Counted from the stretch's first letter, positions 32,946 to 43,797 are shown. The stretch is 64,000 nt of DNA from VRUE01 sp963715625 (GCA_963715625.1 OY970260.1:2232001-2296000); one strand, 5' to 3'. A program made the numbers and translations. The notes: generated from the letters alone by a model not told the origin.

Positions 32946-33619
32946 ACGAGGAAACGCTTTCGGATCTGATCGCCGAGCTGCCGGATGCTTTACGCCGCCA
33001 GGCGCTCACCCACTCCTCCTGGACCGACGATCGCGCCGAGTCCTACGAGCGCCTCGCCTACCTCGGCGACAGCGTGCTCGCCCTCGCCGTCGCCCGCGAC
33101 CTGGTCGACCGCTTCCCGGGCGAGGACGCGGGGGAACTGACCAAGATCCACAACCAGGCGGTGAGCGGCGCCTCCTGTGCCGAGGTGGGCCGCGAGCTGG
33201 GCGTGCCGGAGCTGCTGCGCGAGGCCGAGCCCGAGGACCTGCAGGTCGGGATCCCGGCCGAGGTGCTGCTCAGCGGCGAGCGGCCACTGCCGGAGGCGAC
33301 CGAGGCGCTGATCGGGGCCTGCGTGCTCGCCTTCGGCTTCGAGCGGATCGCAGACGCGGTCGCGGCCGCCTTCGAGCCGCGGGTCGAGCACGCGGCGGAG
33401 AACAGGATCGACTTCAAGTCTGCCCTGCAGGAGCTGCTCGCCCGCCGCCGCTCGACCGTAAGCTACGAGGTGACCGGCGAATCCGGGCCGTCGCACCGCC
33501 GCAAGTTCGAGGTCGCCGCCGTGGTCGACTCCGAGCGGGTCGGCGAGGGGGTGGGCCGGAGCAAGAAGGCGGCCGAGCAGGTCGCAGCCGAGCAGGCGCT
33601 GAAGCGCCTCGGAGGCTAG
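32942..33619 (+). CDS. rnc: Ribonuclease III
   Basis: 225 aa. Endonuclease domain with YERLAYLGDSVLALAVARDL (signature ERLEFLGDS variant with Tyr), TKIHNQAVSGASCAEVGRELG and the second acidic pair in PEATEALIGACVLAFGFE; the C-terminal dsRNA-binding domain is DFKSALQELLARRRSTVSYEVTGESGPSHRRKFEVAAVV. Processes rRNA and structured mRNAs, which is relevant given the many long perfect hairpins in this genome. Confidence 0.96.
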   Translation: MNEETLSDLIAELPDALRRQALTHSSWTDDRAESYERLAYLGDSVLALAVARDLVDRFPGEDAGELTKIHNQAVSGASCAEVGRELGVPELLREAEPEDLQVGIPAEVLLSGERPLPEATEALIGACVLAFGFERIADAVAAAFEPRVEHAAENRIDFKSALQELLARRRSTVSYEVTGESGPSHRRKFEVAAVVDSERVGEGVGRSKKAAEQVAAEQALKRLGG

Positions 33620-33683
33620 CGATGCGCGTCGCGTCCGACCGAGAAGAGAGCCTTAGGGTTGCGGGGACCAGGGACCAGAGCAG

Positions 33684-36161
33684 ATGTATCTGAGATCGAT
33701 AGAGATGAAGGGGTTCAAGTCGTTCCCCGAGCGGGAGAAGCTCGAGTTTTCCCCTGGCGTCAGCGTGATCGTCGGCCCCAACGGCTCGGGCAAGTCGAAC
33801 ATCACCGACGCCGTGCTCTGGGCGCTCGGCGAGCAGAGCCCCGGCGCGATCCGCGGCGCCTCGATGCAGGACGTGATCTCGGCCGGCGGCAAGGGGATCG
33901 GCCAGCGCCGCATGGCCGAGGTCGAGGTCACGATCGACAACTCCGAGGGCCGCGCCGCGACCGAGCTCTCCGAGATCGCCGTGAAGCGGACGCTGGACCG
34001 CTCCGGCGACGGCGGCTACCGTCTCAACGGCGCCCGCTGCCGCCTCGTCGACGTCACCGAGGTGCTCTCCGACGCCAACCTCGGCCGCGAGATGCACTCT
34101 GTGATCAGCCAGGGCCGGGTCGAGTCGATCGTCCACTCCAAGCCGCGCGAGCGGCGCCTGCTGATCGAGGAGGCGGCCGGCCTCGGCAAGCACCGCAAGC
34201 GGCGGCGCCGGGCCGAGCTGAAGCTGCGCGCTGCGCGCGACAACCTCGACCGGGCGCTCGACCTGGAGCGAGAGGCGCGGGCGCGCCTGCGGCCGCTGAA
34301 GCGCCAGGCGCAGGCGGCCGAGCTGGGGGCCCGGATCGAGCACGAGGAGCTGGGGCTGCGCGGCCAGCTGGTCGCCGAGGAACTGCGCTTCGGCGCCGAC
34401 CGCGCCGCGGCGGCCGAGAAGGCCGCGCAGGAGGCGCGCGCGCAGCGGGCGACGCTGGAGGAGCAGCTGGCCGAGGTGAGCGGGAAGCGGCGCGCCGCCG
34501 AGGAGCGCTTCGCCGCCCGCGACCGCGAGCGCACCCAGGCCTGGGGCGTGCTGACCAAGCTGCGCGGCGAGCAGCAGCGGGTCGCCGTGCGCGCCGCGAG
34601 CCTCGGGGGCCGCGAGGCCGAGCTGGCCGGGGGCCTGGAGGCCCTGCGGGCCGAGCTCGGCCCGCTGACGCTCGACGTCGGCGACGGCGCCGCGCCGGGC
34701 GAGCGGGCGCGCAAGCTCGAGCAGGAGCTGGGGGAGATCGAGGCCGGTCTCGCCACGGCCGGCGACGGGCTCGGCCGGGCGCGCTCCGCCGACGCCGGCG
34801 AGAGCGCCCGCGAGGCTGCCCTCGGCGCGGTTCGCAGCGGCGCCGAGCGCGCCTCGCGCCACGCGCGGCGGGCCGAGGGCCTGCTCGGCGAGCGCCACCG
34901 CGAGCAGCTGCGCAAGCGCCTCGCGGCAGGGGAGGAGCTGCTCGACGACGTTCGGGCTGCTGCCGCCGCGGCGACAGCCGCCGAGGCCGCGATCCGCGCC
35001 CGGATCGAGCGGATCGAGCAGCGCGTCGTCGGCGGCGAGGACGACGGCGACGAGATCGCCGAGGAGATGCGCGCCTGCTCGCAGCGCGAGTACGAGCTGC
35101 AGGCCGAGATGAGCGCCGCGTCGGACCGCCTCACCGAGGTCGAGGTCGAGGCGGCGCACCTCGGCGACCGCCGCGCCGAGGCGGCCAAGGAGCTTGCCTC
35201 GATCGCCGAGCGCCTCGGCGAGGAGATCGAGCCGGCCGAGCAGGCCCTGGGCGAGGAGGAGCGGGCCGGCATCGACCGCCGGCTCGAGCGGCTGGAGCGC
35301 CGCCGCGCCCAGATCGGCCCGGTCAACCCGCTGGCCGAGCGCGAGTACGAGGAGGCGCGCGAGCACGTCGAGTCGCTGCAGGCCCAGCGCGAGGACACCG
35401 AGCGCGGGATGCGCGAGCTGGAGACGCTGATCCGCGACATCGACCGCGAGATCGAGCGCGCCTTCGAGCAGACCTTCGAGGCGACGGCGAAGAACTTCGA
35501 GGAGATGGTCGAGCACCTCTTCCCCGGCGGCCGCGGCGCCCTGCGCCGGGTCAGCCTGCGCCCGGTTCGCGACGCGGCGGCTGAGGAGCGGGTCCCGGAC
35601 GCCGAGGGCGGGGAGGAGGACGAGGAGGCCGAGGAAGAGCGCGACGAGCTCGGCGTCGAGATCGAGGTCACCCCCGCCGGCAAGTCGACCCGCAAGCTCT
35701 CGCTGCTCTCCGGCGGCGAGAAGTCGCTGGTCGCGATCGCCTTCGTCTTCGCCGTCTTCCTCGCCCGGCCCTGCCCCTTCTACATCCTCGACGAGGTCGA
35801 GGCCGCCCTCGACGACGCCAACATCGACCGCTTCCTGCAGCTGATCCGCCGCTTCTCGGACCGCGCCCAGTTCGTCGTCGTCACCCACCAGAAACGCACG
35901 ATGGACGCCGCCGACGTCCTCTACGGGGTGAGCATGGGCGGCGACGGCGTCACCAAGGTCGTCTCGCGGAAGCTGCCGCGCGAAGTCGCGGAGGACGGGG
36001 GAGAGGGAGAGTCGCGTTCGGAGGCGCCCGCCCCGCCGCCCTTCGCAGGCCTCGCCGAGGAGCACGGCGAGGACGATGCGTCGTCTGCCCCCGGCCTGAT
36101 CGGCGAGCAGCCCTCCGCGAGCCCGGCGGCACCCGCGCCCGGCTCGGCCGAAGCCGCCTAG
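33684..36161 (+). CDS. smc: Chromosome segregation protein SMC, unusually short and apparently hinge-less
   Basis: 825 aa against ~1150-1200 typical. N-terminal head MYLRSIEMKGFKSFPEREKLEFSPGVSVIVGPNGSGKS (Walker A ~31-38), QGRVESIVHSKPRERRLLIEEAAGLGK; C-terminal head with LSGGEKSLVAIAF (~675) and FYILDEVEAALDDANIDRF (~700). The ~420 residues between the heads are nearly continuous coiled coil; I cannot find the ~120-residue hinge domain with its conserved glycines. A natural shortening or an assembly deletion is possible; no frame break is visible. The TAG stop is included in element B2. Confidence 0.9.
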   Translation: MYLRSIEMKGFKSFPEREKLEFSPGVSVIVGPNGSGKSNITDAVLWALGEQSPGAIRGASMQDVISAGGKGIGQRRMAEVEVTIDNSEGRAATELSEIAVKRTLDRSGDGGYRLNGARCRLVDVTEVLSDANLGREMHSVISQGRVESIVHSKPRERRLLIEEAAGLGKHRKRRRRAELKLRAARDNLDRALDLEREARARLRPLKRQAQAAELGARIEHEELGLRGQLVAEELRFGADRAAAAEKAAQEARAQRATLEEQLAEVSGKRRAAEERFAARDRERTQAWGVLTKLRGEQQRVAVRAASLGGREAELAGGLEALRAELGPLTLDVGDGAAPGERARKLEQELGEIEAGLATAGDGLGRARSADAGESAREAALGAVRSGAERASRHARRAEGLLGERHREQLRKRLAAGEELLDDVRAAAAAATAAEAAIRARIERIEQRVVGGEDDGDEIAEEMRACSQREYELQAEMSAASDRLTEVEVEAAHLGDRRAEAAKELASIAERLGEEIEPAEQALGEEERAGIDRRLERLERRRAQIGPVNPLAEREYEEAREHVESLQAQREDTERGMRELETLIRDIDREIERAFEQTFEATAKNFEEMVEHLFPGGRGALRRVSLRPVRDAAAEERVPDAEGGEEDEEAEEERDELGVEIEVTPAGKSTRKLSLLSGGEKSLVAIAFVFAVFLARPCPFYILDEVEAALDDANIDRFLQLIRRFSDRAQFVVVTHQKRTMDAADVLYGVSMGGDGVTKVVSRKLPREVAEDGGEGESRSEAPAPPPFAGLAEEHGEDDASSAPGLIGEQPSASPAAPAPGSAEAA

Positions 36162-36325
36162 TGGTCCATCCTGCAACTCCGCGCACCGATCTGGCGGCTG
36201 CAAACCTTCGCCCGCCTTTGTCCTCGGTCGGCCGAATAGTCACAACTATTCGGCCTCCCTGCGTCCGCGGCGTGCTCGGTTTTCGCTCGCCATATCGGCA
36301 CGGGACTTACAGGATGGACCACTAG
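36158..36325 (+). repeat. Palindromic element B2 (family B), 3' of smc
   Basis: 168 bp. Perfect 16-bp outer arms CTAGTGGTCCATCCTG / CAGGATGGACCACTAG (36158-36173 with 36310-36325); the 5' arm contains the smc stop codon, as in B1 at rpe. Core GTCCTCGGTCGGCCGAATAG-TCACA-ACTATTCGGCCTCCCTGCGTCC, whose inner stem shows compensating changes relative to B1. Confidence 0.86.
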
Positions 36326-36457
36326 TCCTGACGAGATCCGTATTGACCGTTGATAAGACGGCGAATGCGGATCGGGCTTTCTCAACCCTTAAAGAAAACC
36401 GAACGTTCCCAGAGCGGGGCCCGCGCTACCCTCAGCCAGGGGAAGGAAAGGAGAACG

Positions 36458-37948
36458 GTGGCCCAACGCCACATGGACAGGCTGACGTCGTTCGACACGT
36501 CGTTCCTGACCAACGAGAAGTCCAACGGGCACATGGCGATCGGCGCCGTGCTCGTCTGCGACGGCGAGCCGCCCAGCCACGAGGACTTCCTCGCCAGCAT
36601 CCGCAGCCGCCTGCACCTGCTGCCCCGCCTGCGCCAGCGCCTCGCCTTCCCGCCCCTCAACCTGGGCCGTCCGTTCTGGGTCGACCACCCCGAGTTCGAC
36701 ATCCACGACCACGTGCGCCGCGTCGCCGTCGCCGCGCCCGGCACCGACGACCAGTTCCGCGAGCTGGTCGCCTCGTCCTTCTCGCCGCCGCTGGACCGCT
36801 CGTGCCCGCTCTGGGAGCTGTGGCTGGTCGAGGGCCTCGAGGGCGGCCGCTTCGGGATCGTCTACAAGACCCACCACGCCCTCGCCGATGGGATCTCGGC
36901 GGTGGACATCGGCACCCTGCTCTTCGACGTCGAACCGAAGGCCGAGCCCGACCGCAACGAGGAGCCCTGGAGCCCCAGCGTGCCCCCGACCCGGGCGGGC
37001 CTGCTGAAGCAGGCGGTCATCGGCGTCGGCTCGACCTTCGCGCGCGCCGCCCGCTGGCTGTTGGTGGCCCTGCGCGCGCCGCGCCGCGCCCTCAGGCGCG
37101 CGACCGACGGCATCGCCGGCCTCTGGGAGGTGACCTGGAACCTGGCGAAGCCGGCGCCGAAGGTGCCGCTCAACGTCGAGATCGGCGCCGAGCGCTGCTT
37201 CTACGGGACCCGCTGCGATCTCGGCGAGTTCAAACGGATCAAGAACGCGCTCGGCGGGACCGTCAACGACGTCTCCCTGGCGGTCGCCGCCGGCGCCCTG
37301 CGCAGCTGGATGCTCGACCGCGGGCTGGAAACCGAGGGGGTCGAGCTGCAGGCCCTGGTCCCGGTCTCGGTCCGGACCGAGAACGAGCACGGCGAGCTCG
37401 GCAACCGGCTGACGGCGATGCGAGGGCCCCTGCCGGTGGGCGTCGAGGACCCGGCCGAGCGCCTGCGGATCGTCTCCAGGGCGATGGACGAGCTCAAGGC
37501 CTCCAAGCAGCCGCTCGGGGCCGAGGCGATCTGGGGCCTCAACGACTGGTTCCGCGACTTCGCCCCGCCGCTGCTGCTGGCGCCGACCGCGGCGATCAAC
37601 TTCTCGACCCGCCTCTTCAACCTGCTCGTCACCAACTTCCCCGGGCCGCAGGTCCCGCTGTACGTGCTGGGGCGCGAGCTGGTCGAGGTCTACCCGGTCG
37701 GCTTCCTCGCCCGCCGCCACGCGCTGGCGATCGCGATCATCAGCTACAACGGCTCGGTCGGCTTCGGGCTGCTCGGCGACCGCGACTCCCTCGGCGACCT
37801 CGGGCGGCTCGGCTCATACGTCGACGGCGCCGTCGAGGAGCTCCGGGTGGCTGCCGGGATAGCCTCCCCCGGCGGATCCGATGGCGACGACCTGGCAGGA
37901 GATACTCAACCTGGGTTCGCGCGAGAGCGCGAACGCCTCGGCGGCTGA
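36458..37948 (+). CDS. Wax ester synthase / acyl-CoA:diacylglycerol acyltransferase (WS/DGAT)
   Basis: 496 aa from GTG 36458, which has a good ribosome binding site (AAGGAGAACG). The catalytic HHxxxDG is HHALADGIS (~residue 145); PFWVDHPEFDIHDHVRRVAV, PLWELWLVEGLEGGRFGIVYKTHH, GGTVNDVSLAVAAGALRSWM and LVTNFPGPQVPLYVLGREL are family blocks. Makes triacylglycerol or wax esters as storage lipids. It is inserted in the usual smc-ftsY interval, and its last 68 nt overlap the start of ftsY in another frame. Confidence 0.92.
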   Translation: MAQRHMDRLTSFDTSFLTNEKSNGHMAIGAVLVCDGEPPSHEDFLASIRSRLHLLPRLRQRLAFPPLNLGRPFWVDHPEFDIHDHVRRVAVAAPGTDDQFRELVASSFSPPLDRSCPLWELWLVEGLEGGRFGIVYKTHHALADGISAVDIGTLLFDVEPKAEPDRNEEPWSPSVPPTRAGLLKQAVIGVGSTFARAARWLLVALRAPRRALRRATDGIAGLWEVTWNLAKPAPKVPLNVEIGAERCFYGTRCDLGEFKRIKNALGGTVNDVSLAVAAGALRSWMLDRGLETEGVELQALVPVSVRTENEHGELGNRLTAMRGPLPVGVEDPAERLRIVSRAMDELKASKQPLGAEAIWGLNDWFRDFAPPLLLAPTAAINFSTRLFNLLVTNFPGPQVPLYVLGRELVEVYPVGFLARRHALAIAIISYNGSVGFGLLGDRDSLGDLGRLGSYVDGAVEELRVAAGIASPGGSDGDDLAGDTQPGFARERERLGG

Positions 37949-38882
37949 GGACGCCGAGCAGCGCCGCGGCGTCTTCCGCCGCCTGCGCCAGAGCCTCTCC
38001 AAGAGCCGCAAGGCGCTGGCGGAGGAGGTCTCGGCCAGCTTCTTCGACCGCATCGACGAGGAGACCTGGGAGCGGCTCGAGGAGGCCCTGATCCTGGCCG
38101 ACGCCGGGGCGCCCACCACGGCCAAGGTCGTCGAACGGCTCGAGCACGAGGTCGAGGGCGGCAACGTCTCCGCCGACGGCGAGGCCGTGCGCGCCCGCCT
38201 GATCGAGATCCTCGCCGAGGTGGCCAGCACCGGCCGGGCGCCGATCGACCTCAGCGGCGAGCCTGCGGTGCTGCTGATGGTCGGCGTCAACGGCACCGGC
38301 AAGACGACGACGATCGGCAAGGTCGCCTGGCACCTCTCCAAGGAGTTTGGCCTCTCGGTGATCTTGGGCGCCGCCGACACCTACCGCGCCGCCGCGGCCG
38401 AGCAGCTCGCCGAGTGGGCCGACCGGGCGGGTGCCGAACTGGTCCGCGGGGAAGAGGGAGCCGACCCGGGCTCGGTCGCCTTCGACGCGGTCGAGGCCGC
38501 CCGCGCCCGCGGCGCCGATGTCGTAATCATCGACACCGCCGGCCGCCTCCACACCCAGAGCAACCTGATGGACGAGCTGGCCAAGGTCCGCCGCGTGATC
38601 GCCAAGCAGCTCCCCGGCGCCCCCCACGAGACCCTCCTCTCGATCGACGCCACCACCGGCCAGAACGGCCTCCGCCAGGCCAAGATCTTCGCCGGGGCCG
38701 CCGAGGTCAACGGCGTCGTCCTGACCAAGCTCGACGGCACCGCCAAGGGCGGCATAGTCCTCGCCATAGCCGACGAGCTCAGCATCCCCGTCAAGCTGAT
38801 CGGCGTGGGCGAGACGCTGGAGGACCTGCGCCCCTTCGACCCGACCGAGTACGCGACAGCACTCCTTTCCGAGGGCAATTAG
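37881..38882 (+). CDS. ftsY: Signal recognition particle receptor FtsY
   Basis: 333 aa. NG domain: helical N part (RQSLSKSRKALAEEVSASFFDRIDEETWERLEEALILADAG), G1 GVNGTGKTTTIGKVAWHL, DTYRAAAAEQLAEWADRAGAE, DTAGRLHTQSNLMDELAK, TKLDGTAKGG and GVGETLEDLRPFDP. The acidic A domain is almost absent, as in many actinobacteria. Receives ribosome-SRP complexes at the membrane; ffh is 3.4 kb downstream, separated by the repeat-protein gene. Confidence 0.96.
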   Translation: MATTWQEILNLGSRESANASAAEDAEQRRGVFRRLRQSLSKSRKALAEEVSASFFDRIDEETWERLEEALILADAGAPTTAKVVERLEHEVEGGNVSADGEAVRARLIEILAEVASTGRAPIDLSGEPAVLLMVGVNGTGKTTTIGKVAWHLSKEFGLSVILGAADTYRAAAAEQLAEWADRAGAELVRGEEGADPGSVAFDAVEAARARGADVVIIDTAGRLHTQSNLMDELAKVRRVIAKQLPGAPHETLLSIDATTGQNGLRQAKIFAGAAEVNGVVLTKLDGTAKGGIVLAIADELSIPVKLIGVGETLEDLRPFDPTEYATALLSEGN

Positions 38883-38892
38883 CAAATAATAC

Positions 38893-38960
38893 TTGACTAG
38901 TCGGGTAGTCTGTGCGCATTTACGGCAAGGATCCCGATTATCGGGACGCAACCGGAGGAG
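38893..38960 (+). promoter_or_regulatory. Leader of the NHL/FnIII-like gene
   Basis: AT-rich by local standards. TTGACT (38893-38898) could be a -35 box, although no convincing -10 follows at 17 nt; GACTAGTC overlaps it. A hairpin or operator TCCCGA-TTA-TCGGGA (38932-38946) precedes the ribosome binding site GGAGGAG (38954-38960), 5 nt before the ATG. The gene is therefore probably transcribed independently of ftsY. Confidence 0.4.
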
Positions 38961-38965
38961 CCCAG

Positions 38966-41900
38966 ATGGCCCAGTCAGCTCGTACTCTTTTCGCCTCCCG
39001 CTTGGCGCTTGCGTTCGCAGCGGCTCTCTGTGCCATGGGCTGCATCCCCGCAACCGCCATTGCATCGCCCCCCACGGCAACCACTGAAGCAGCGACGGCG
39101 GTGAGCTACGAACAAGCGACCCTCAAAGGCACGGTCAACCCAAAAGGCTTAGCGACCAGCTACTACTTCGAGTACGGCAAAACCGAAGCCTACGGCACCA
39201 AAATCCCGGTCTCCCCGGAATCGGTCGGCTCGGGAACCTCCAACGTCGCGGTCAGCCAGACCGTCACCGGTCTTAGCGAAAGCACGGAATACCACTTCAG
39301 GGTCGTCGCCGAAAACGAATCGGGCACAGCAAAAGGAGAAGACGCAACCTTTACGACGGCCGGTTTCAACTTCGCCTTTTCAGAAGAAGGCTCCGGCAAC
39401 GGGCAGCTCAAACAGCCGAACCTCGGGATTGCAACCGACTCCGAAGGGAACATCTGGGTTGCCGACACCGAAAACAACCGGATCGAGAAGTTCAGCTCCA
39501 AAGGCGAATACCTGTCGCAGTTCGGCAAAGAAGGCAGCGGCAACGGCGAATTCAAATCGCCGAAGGGACTAGCGTTCGACCCCTCGGGCAACCTCTGGGT
39601 CGTCGACTCCGGCAACAACCGCGTGCAGAAGTTCAACTCCAAAGGCGAATACGTCTTTCAATGCGGGGAAAAAGGCTCTGGGGAAGGCCAGTTCAACTCT
39701 CCGGCTGGGATAACCTTCTCCGGCTCTAACTTCTTTATTGTCGATTCCGGCAACAGCCGCGTGCAGAAGTTCAACTCCTCCTGCAAATTCCTCGCCGAGT
39801 TCGGCAAAGAAGGCAGCGGCGACGGCGAATTCAAATCGCCAACTGCAGTCGTGGTCGAGAGCGCGATCTGGGTCACTGATACGGGTAACAACCGGGTGCA
39901 GAAGTTCAACTCCATTAGCCTCAAATACGCCTCAAAATTCGGCAAAGAAGGCACCGGGAAAGGAGAATTTAAAAACCCCACCGGAATCACGAGCGACTTT
40001 CAAGGTCGACTCTGGGTCGTCGACTCGGGCAATGACCGGGCGCAGAAGTTCGACCTGGGCGGCGAATGCCAGGACGAGATCGGGGAAGGAGGCTCCGGTG
40101 CCGGACAGCTCAGCAATCCGACCGGGATCGCAACGCCTGCCCCGCAAAAAGTCCTGATCCTCGATACCGGCAACAGCCGCGTAGAGAGCTGGACAGTCAA
40201 AGCTGAGCCGCCTGACGTTATCGCCCGACCAGCGGAGGATCTTAAAGCCAGCTCGGCGACTTTGCATGCCAACATCAACCCAGAAGCCCTGGCGACCAGC
40301 TACTGGTTCGAATACGACACCACCAAATACGAAAAAGGAGAAGGGCCGCACGGGACCAAAATCCCGGTCTCGCCGGAATCCATTGGCTCGGGCTCGTCGG
40401 CCGTGAAAGTCAGCCAAACCGCGACCGGCCTGAGCAAAGGCACGGCCTACTATTTCAGGGCCGTTGCTGAAAGCGCAGCGGGCACGGCTGAGGGTGAAGA
40501 TAAAACATTTAAACTGGAACCACCAAAAGCAACCACCGAAGCCGCCACCGCTGTCGAGGCCACCCAGGCCTTACTGAACGCCAAAGTCGACCCCGAAGGC
40601 TCAGCCACCAGCTACTGGTTCGAATACGACACCACCGAATACAAAGCAGGAGAAGGGCCGCACGGAACCAAAATCCCGCTCTCGCCGAAATCCATTGGCT
40701 CGGGTACTTTGGCCGTGAAAGTCAGCCAGACCCCGAAAGGCCTAAGCGAAGGCACGGAATACCACTTCAGGGTTGTGGCGGAAAGCGAAGTGGACACCGT
40801 CCCAGGGGGAGATAAAACGTTCACGACCCTCAAACTCCCCAAAGTCTTAACCGAAGCCGCCACCTCGATCAAAGCGACCGAAGCCACCCTGAACGGCAAA
40901 GTCAATCCCGAAGGCTTCGCGACCAGCTACTGGTTCGAATACGGCAAAACCGAATCCTACGGGACCAAAATCCCGGTCTCGCCGGAATCCATCGGTTCGG
41001 GCACTGAATACGTAAAAGTCAGCCAGACCCCGACCGGTCTCAGCTCAGACACGGAATACCACTTCAGGGTTGTGGCGGAAAGCGAAGTGGACACCGCCCC
41101 AGGGGGAGATAAAACGTTCACGACCCTCAAACTCCCCAAAGTCTTAACCGAAGCCGCCACTTCGGTCGAAGCAACCAAAGCCACCCTGAACGGCAAAGTC
41201 AATCCCGAAGGCTCCGCGACCAGCTACTGGTTCGAATACGGCAAAACCGAATCCTACGGGACCAAAATCCCGGTCTCGCCGGAATCCATTGGTTCGGGCA
41301 CTGAATACGTAAAAGTCAGCCAGACCCCGACCGGTCTCAGCTCAGACACGGAATACCACTTCAGGGTTGTGGCGGAAAGCGAAGTGGCTACTGTTCCCGG
41401 CACAGACCAGAAATTTAAGACAGTGCCTGCCAACTTCGTCTTCGACTTCGGCTCCAAAGGCACCGGCAACGGCCAGTTCCAGCATCCGGCGGAAATCGCC
41501 TTCGATTCCGAAGGCGACCTCTGGGTCGTTGACATGAACAACAACCGCCTGCAGAAGTTCGACGAAGAAGGCAAATACCTCGCTCAGTTCGGCGAAGAAG
41601 GCTCAGAAGAAGGCCAGCTCCTCGAACCGAAGTCCGTTGCGATCGATGCTGAAGGCAACATCTGGGTGGACGATGCCGGCAACAACCGCCTGCAGAAGTT
41701 CGACGAAGAAGGCAACTGGTTGGACGAATTTGGCGAAGGTGGCATAGAAGAAGGTCAGTTCGCAGGGCCCGAAAGCATTGCGATCGACGAAGAAGGCAAC
41801 ATCTGGGTTGCTGATACCTACAACGCCCGTCTCCAGGAGTTCGACGAAGAAGGCGAACTCATCCAAGTAGTCGGCTCCTACGGCTCGGGGCCCGGCCAGT

Positions 41901-42280
41901 TCGGCGAACCGACCGGTATCGACATCGGTCCCGGCGGCAACGTCTGGGTGGCCGACTGGCAGAAAAACCGGGTGACCGAGTTCAACAAAGCCGGCGAATT
42001 CATCCAGCAGTTCGGCACCGGAGGAAGCGGCGGTGGGCAGTTCTACCACCCAGACACGATCGACGTTGACGAAAGCGGCAGCGTCTGGGTTCTCGACGAA
42101 GGCATCAGCCGCGTCCAGCGATTCGACGAAGAAGGCAAATACCTCGGCAAATTCGGAACCGAAGGAGCGGGCCCCGGGCAGTTCACCTTCAAATGGCCAA
42201 CTGGCATAACAACCGACGCCGAAGGGAATCTCTGGATCGCCGACAGCCTCAACGACCGGGTGCAGAAGTGGCTTCCCTGA
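38966..42280 (+). CDS. Secreted NHL-repeat / FnIII-like multidomain protein
   Basis: 1104 aa. Signal peptide in residues 1-~34 (RLALAFAAALCAMGC..AIAS). Then one FnIII-like module (TEAATAVSYEQATLKGTVNPKGLATSYYFEYGKTEAYGTKIP), a first NHL propeller (~residues 130-410; repeats such as SEGNIWVADTENNRIEKFSSKGEY), four more FnIII-like modules (~415-810), and a second NHL propeller (~815-1104). Two of the modules are near-identical at DNA level. GAA and AAA codons are much commoner than in the neighbours. Probably an exported or cell-surface binding protein; ligand unknown. It separates ftsY from ffh. Confidence 0.88.
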   Translation: MAQSARTLFASRLALAFAAALCAMGCIPATAIASPPTATTEAATAVSYEQATLKGTVNPKGLATSYYFEYGKTEAYGTKIPVSPESVGSGTSNVAVSQTVTGLSESTEYHFRVVAENESGTAKGEDATFTTAGFNFAFSEEGSGNGQLKQPNLGIATDSEGNIWVADTENNRIEKFSSKGEYLSQFGKEGSGNGEFKSPKGLAFDPSGNLWVVDSGNNRVQKFNSKGEYVFQCGEKGSGEGQFNSPAGITFSGSNFFIVDSGNSRVQKFNSSCKFLAEFGKEGSGDGEFKSPTAVVVESAIWVTDTGNNRVQKFNSISLKYASKFGKEGTGKGEFKNPTGITSDFQGRLWVVDSGNDRAQKFDLGGECQDEIGEGGSGAGQLSNPTGIATPAPQKVLILDTGNSRVESWTVKAEPPDVIARPAEDLKASSATLHANINPEALATSYWFEYDTTKYEKGEGPHGTKIPVSPESIGSGSSAVKVSQTATGLSKGTAYYFRAVAESAAGTAEGEDKTFKLEPPKATTEAATAVEATQALLNAKVDPEGSATSYWFEYDTTEYKAGEGPHGTKIPLSPKSIGSGTLAVKVSQTPKGLSEGTEYHFRVVAESEVDTVPGGDKTFTTLKLPKVLTEAATSIKATEATLNGKVNPEGFATSYWFEYGKTESYGTKIPVSPESIGSGTEYVKVSQTPTGLSSDTEYHFRVVAESEVDTAPGGDKTFTTLKLPKVLTEAATSVEATKATLNGKVNPEGSATSYWFEYGKTESYGTKIPVSPESIGSGTEYVKVSQTPTGLSSDTEYHFRVVAESEVATVPGTDQKFKTVPANFVFDFGSKGTGNGQFQHPAEIAFDSEGDLWVVDMNNNRLQKFDEEGKYLAQFGEEGSEEGQLLEPKSVAIDAEGNIWVDDAGNNRLQKFDEEGNWLDEFGEGGIEEGQFAGPESIAIDEEGNIWVADTYNARLQEFDEEGELIQVVGSYGSGPGQFGEPTGIDIGPGGNVWVADWQKNRVTEFNKAGEFIQQFGTGGSGGGQFYHPDTIDVDESGSVWVLDEGISRVQRFDEEGKYLGKFGTEGAGPGQFTFKWPTGITTDAEGNLWIADSLNDRVQKWLP
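40834..41390 (+). repeat. 297-bp tandem repeat inside the NHL/FnIII-like gene
   Basis: The unit starting ACTCCCCAAAGTCTTAACCG at 40834 recurs at 41131, a period of 297 bp (99 codons, one FnIII-like module). Over ~250 bp the two copies differ at only a handful of bases, so this is a recent in-frame duplication; the module beginning ~40530 is a more diverged relative. Confidence 0.88.
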
Positions 42281-42321
42281 TGTGATCCACGTTAGCTACC
42301 GCCTGCCTTAAGCTCCGCTGG

Positions 42322-43689
<1,368 letters not shown>

Positions 43690-43715
43690 AACCAGGCGCC
43701 GCCTCCTCTGCTCCC

Positions 43716-43757
43716 GCGCGGGCGCGCTAAGCACCCCCGGCGATCTCGCGCCCGCGC
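43716..43757 (+). terminator. Hairpin between ffh and rpsP
   Basis: GCGCGGGCGCG (43716-43726) pairs with CGCGCCCGCGC (43747-43757), loop of 20 nt, no T-tract. It lies 27 nt after ffh and 40 nt before rpsP. Confidence 0.4.
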
Positions 43758-43797
43758 TCCCGCGTCCGGGGGCGGCTTTCTGTACCCTGCTCGCTTC

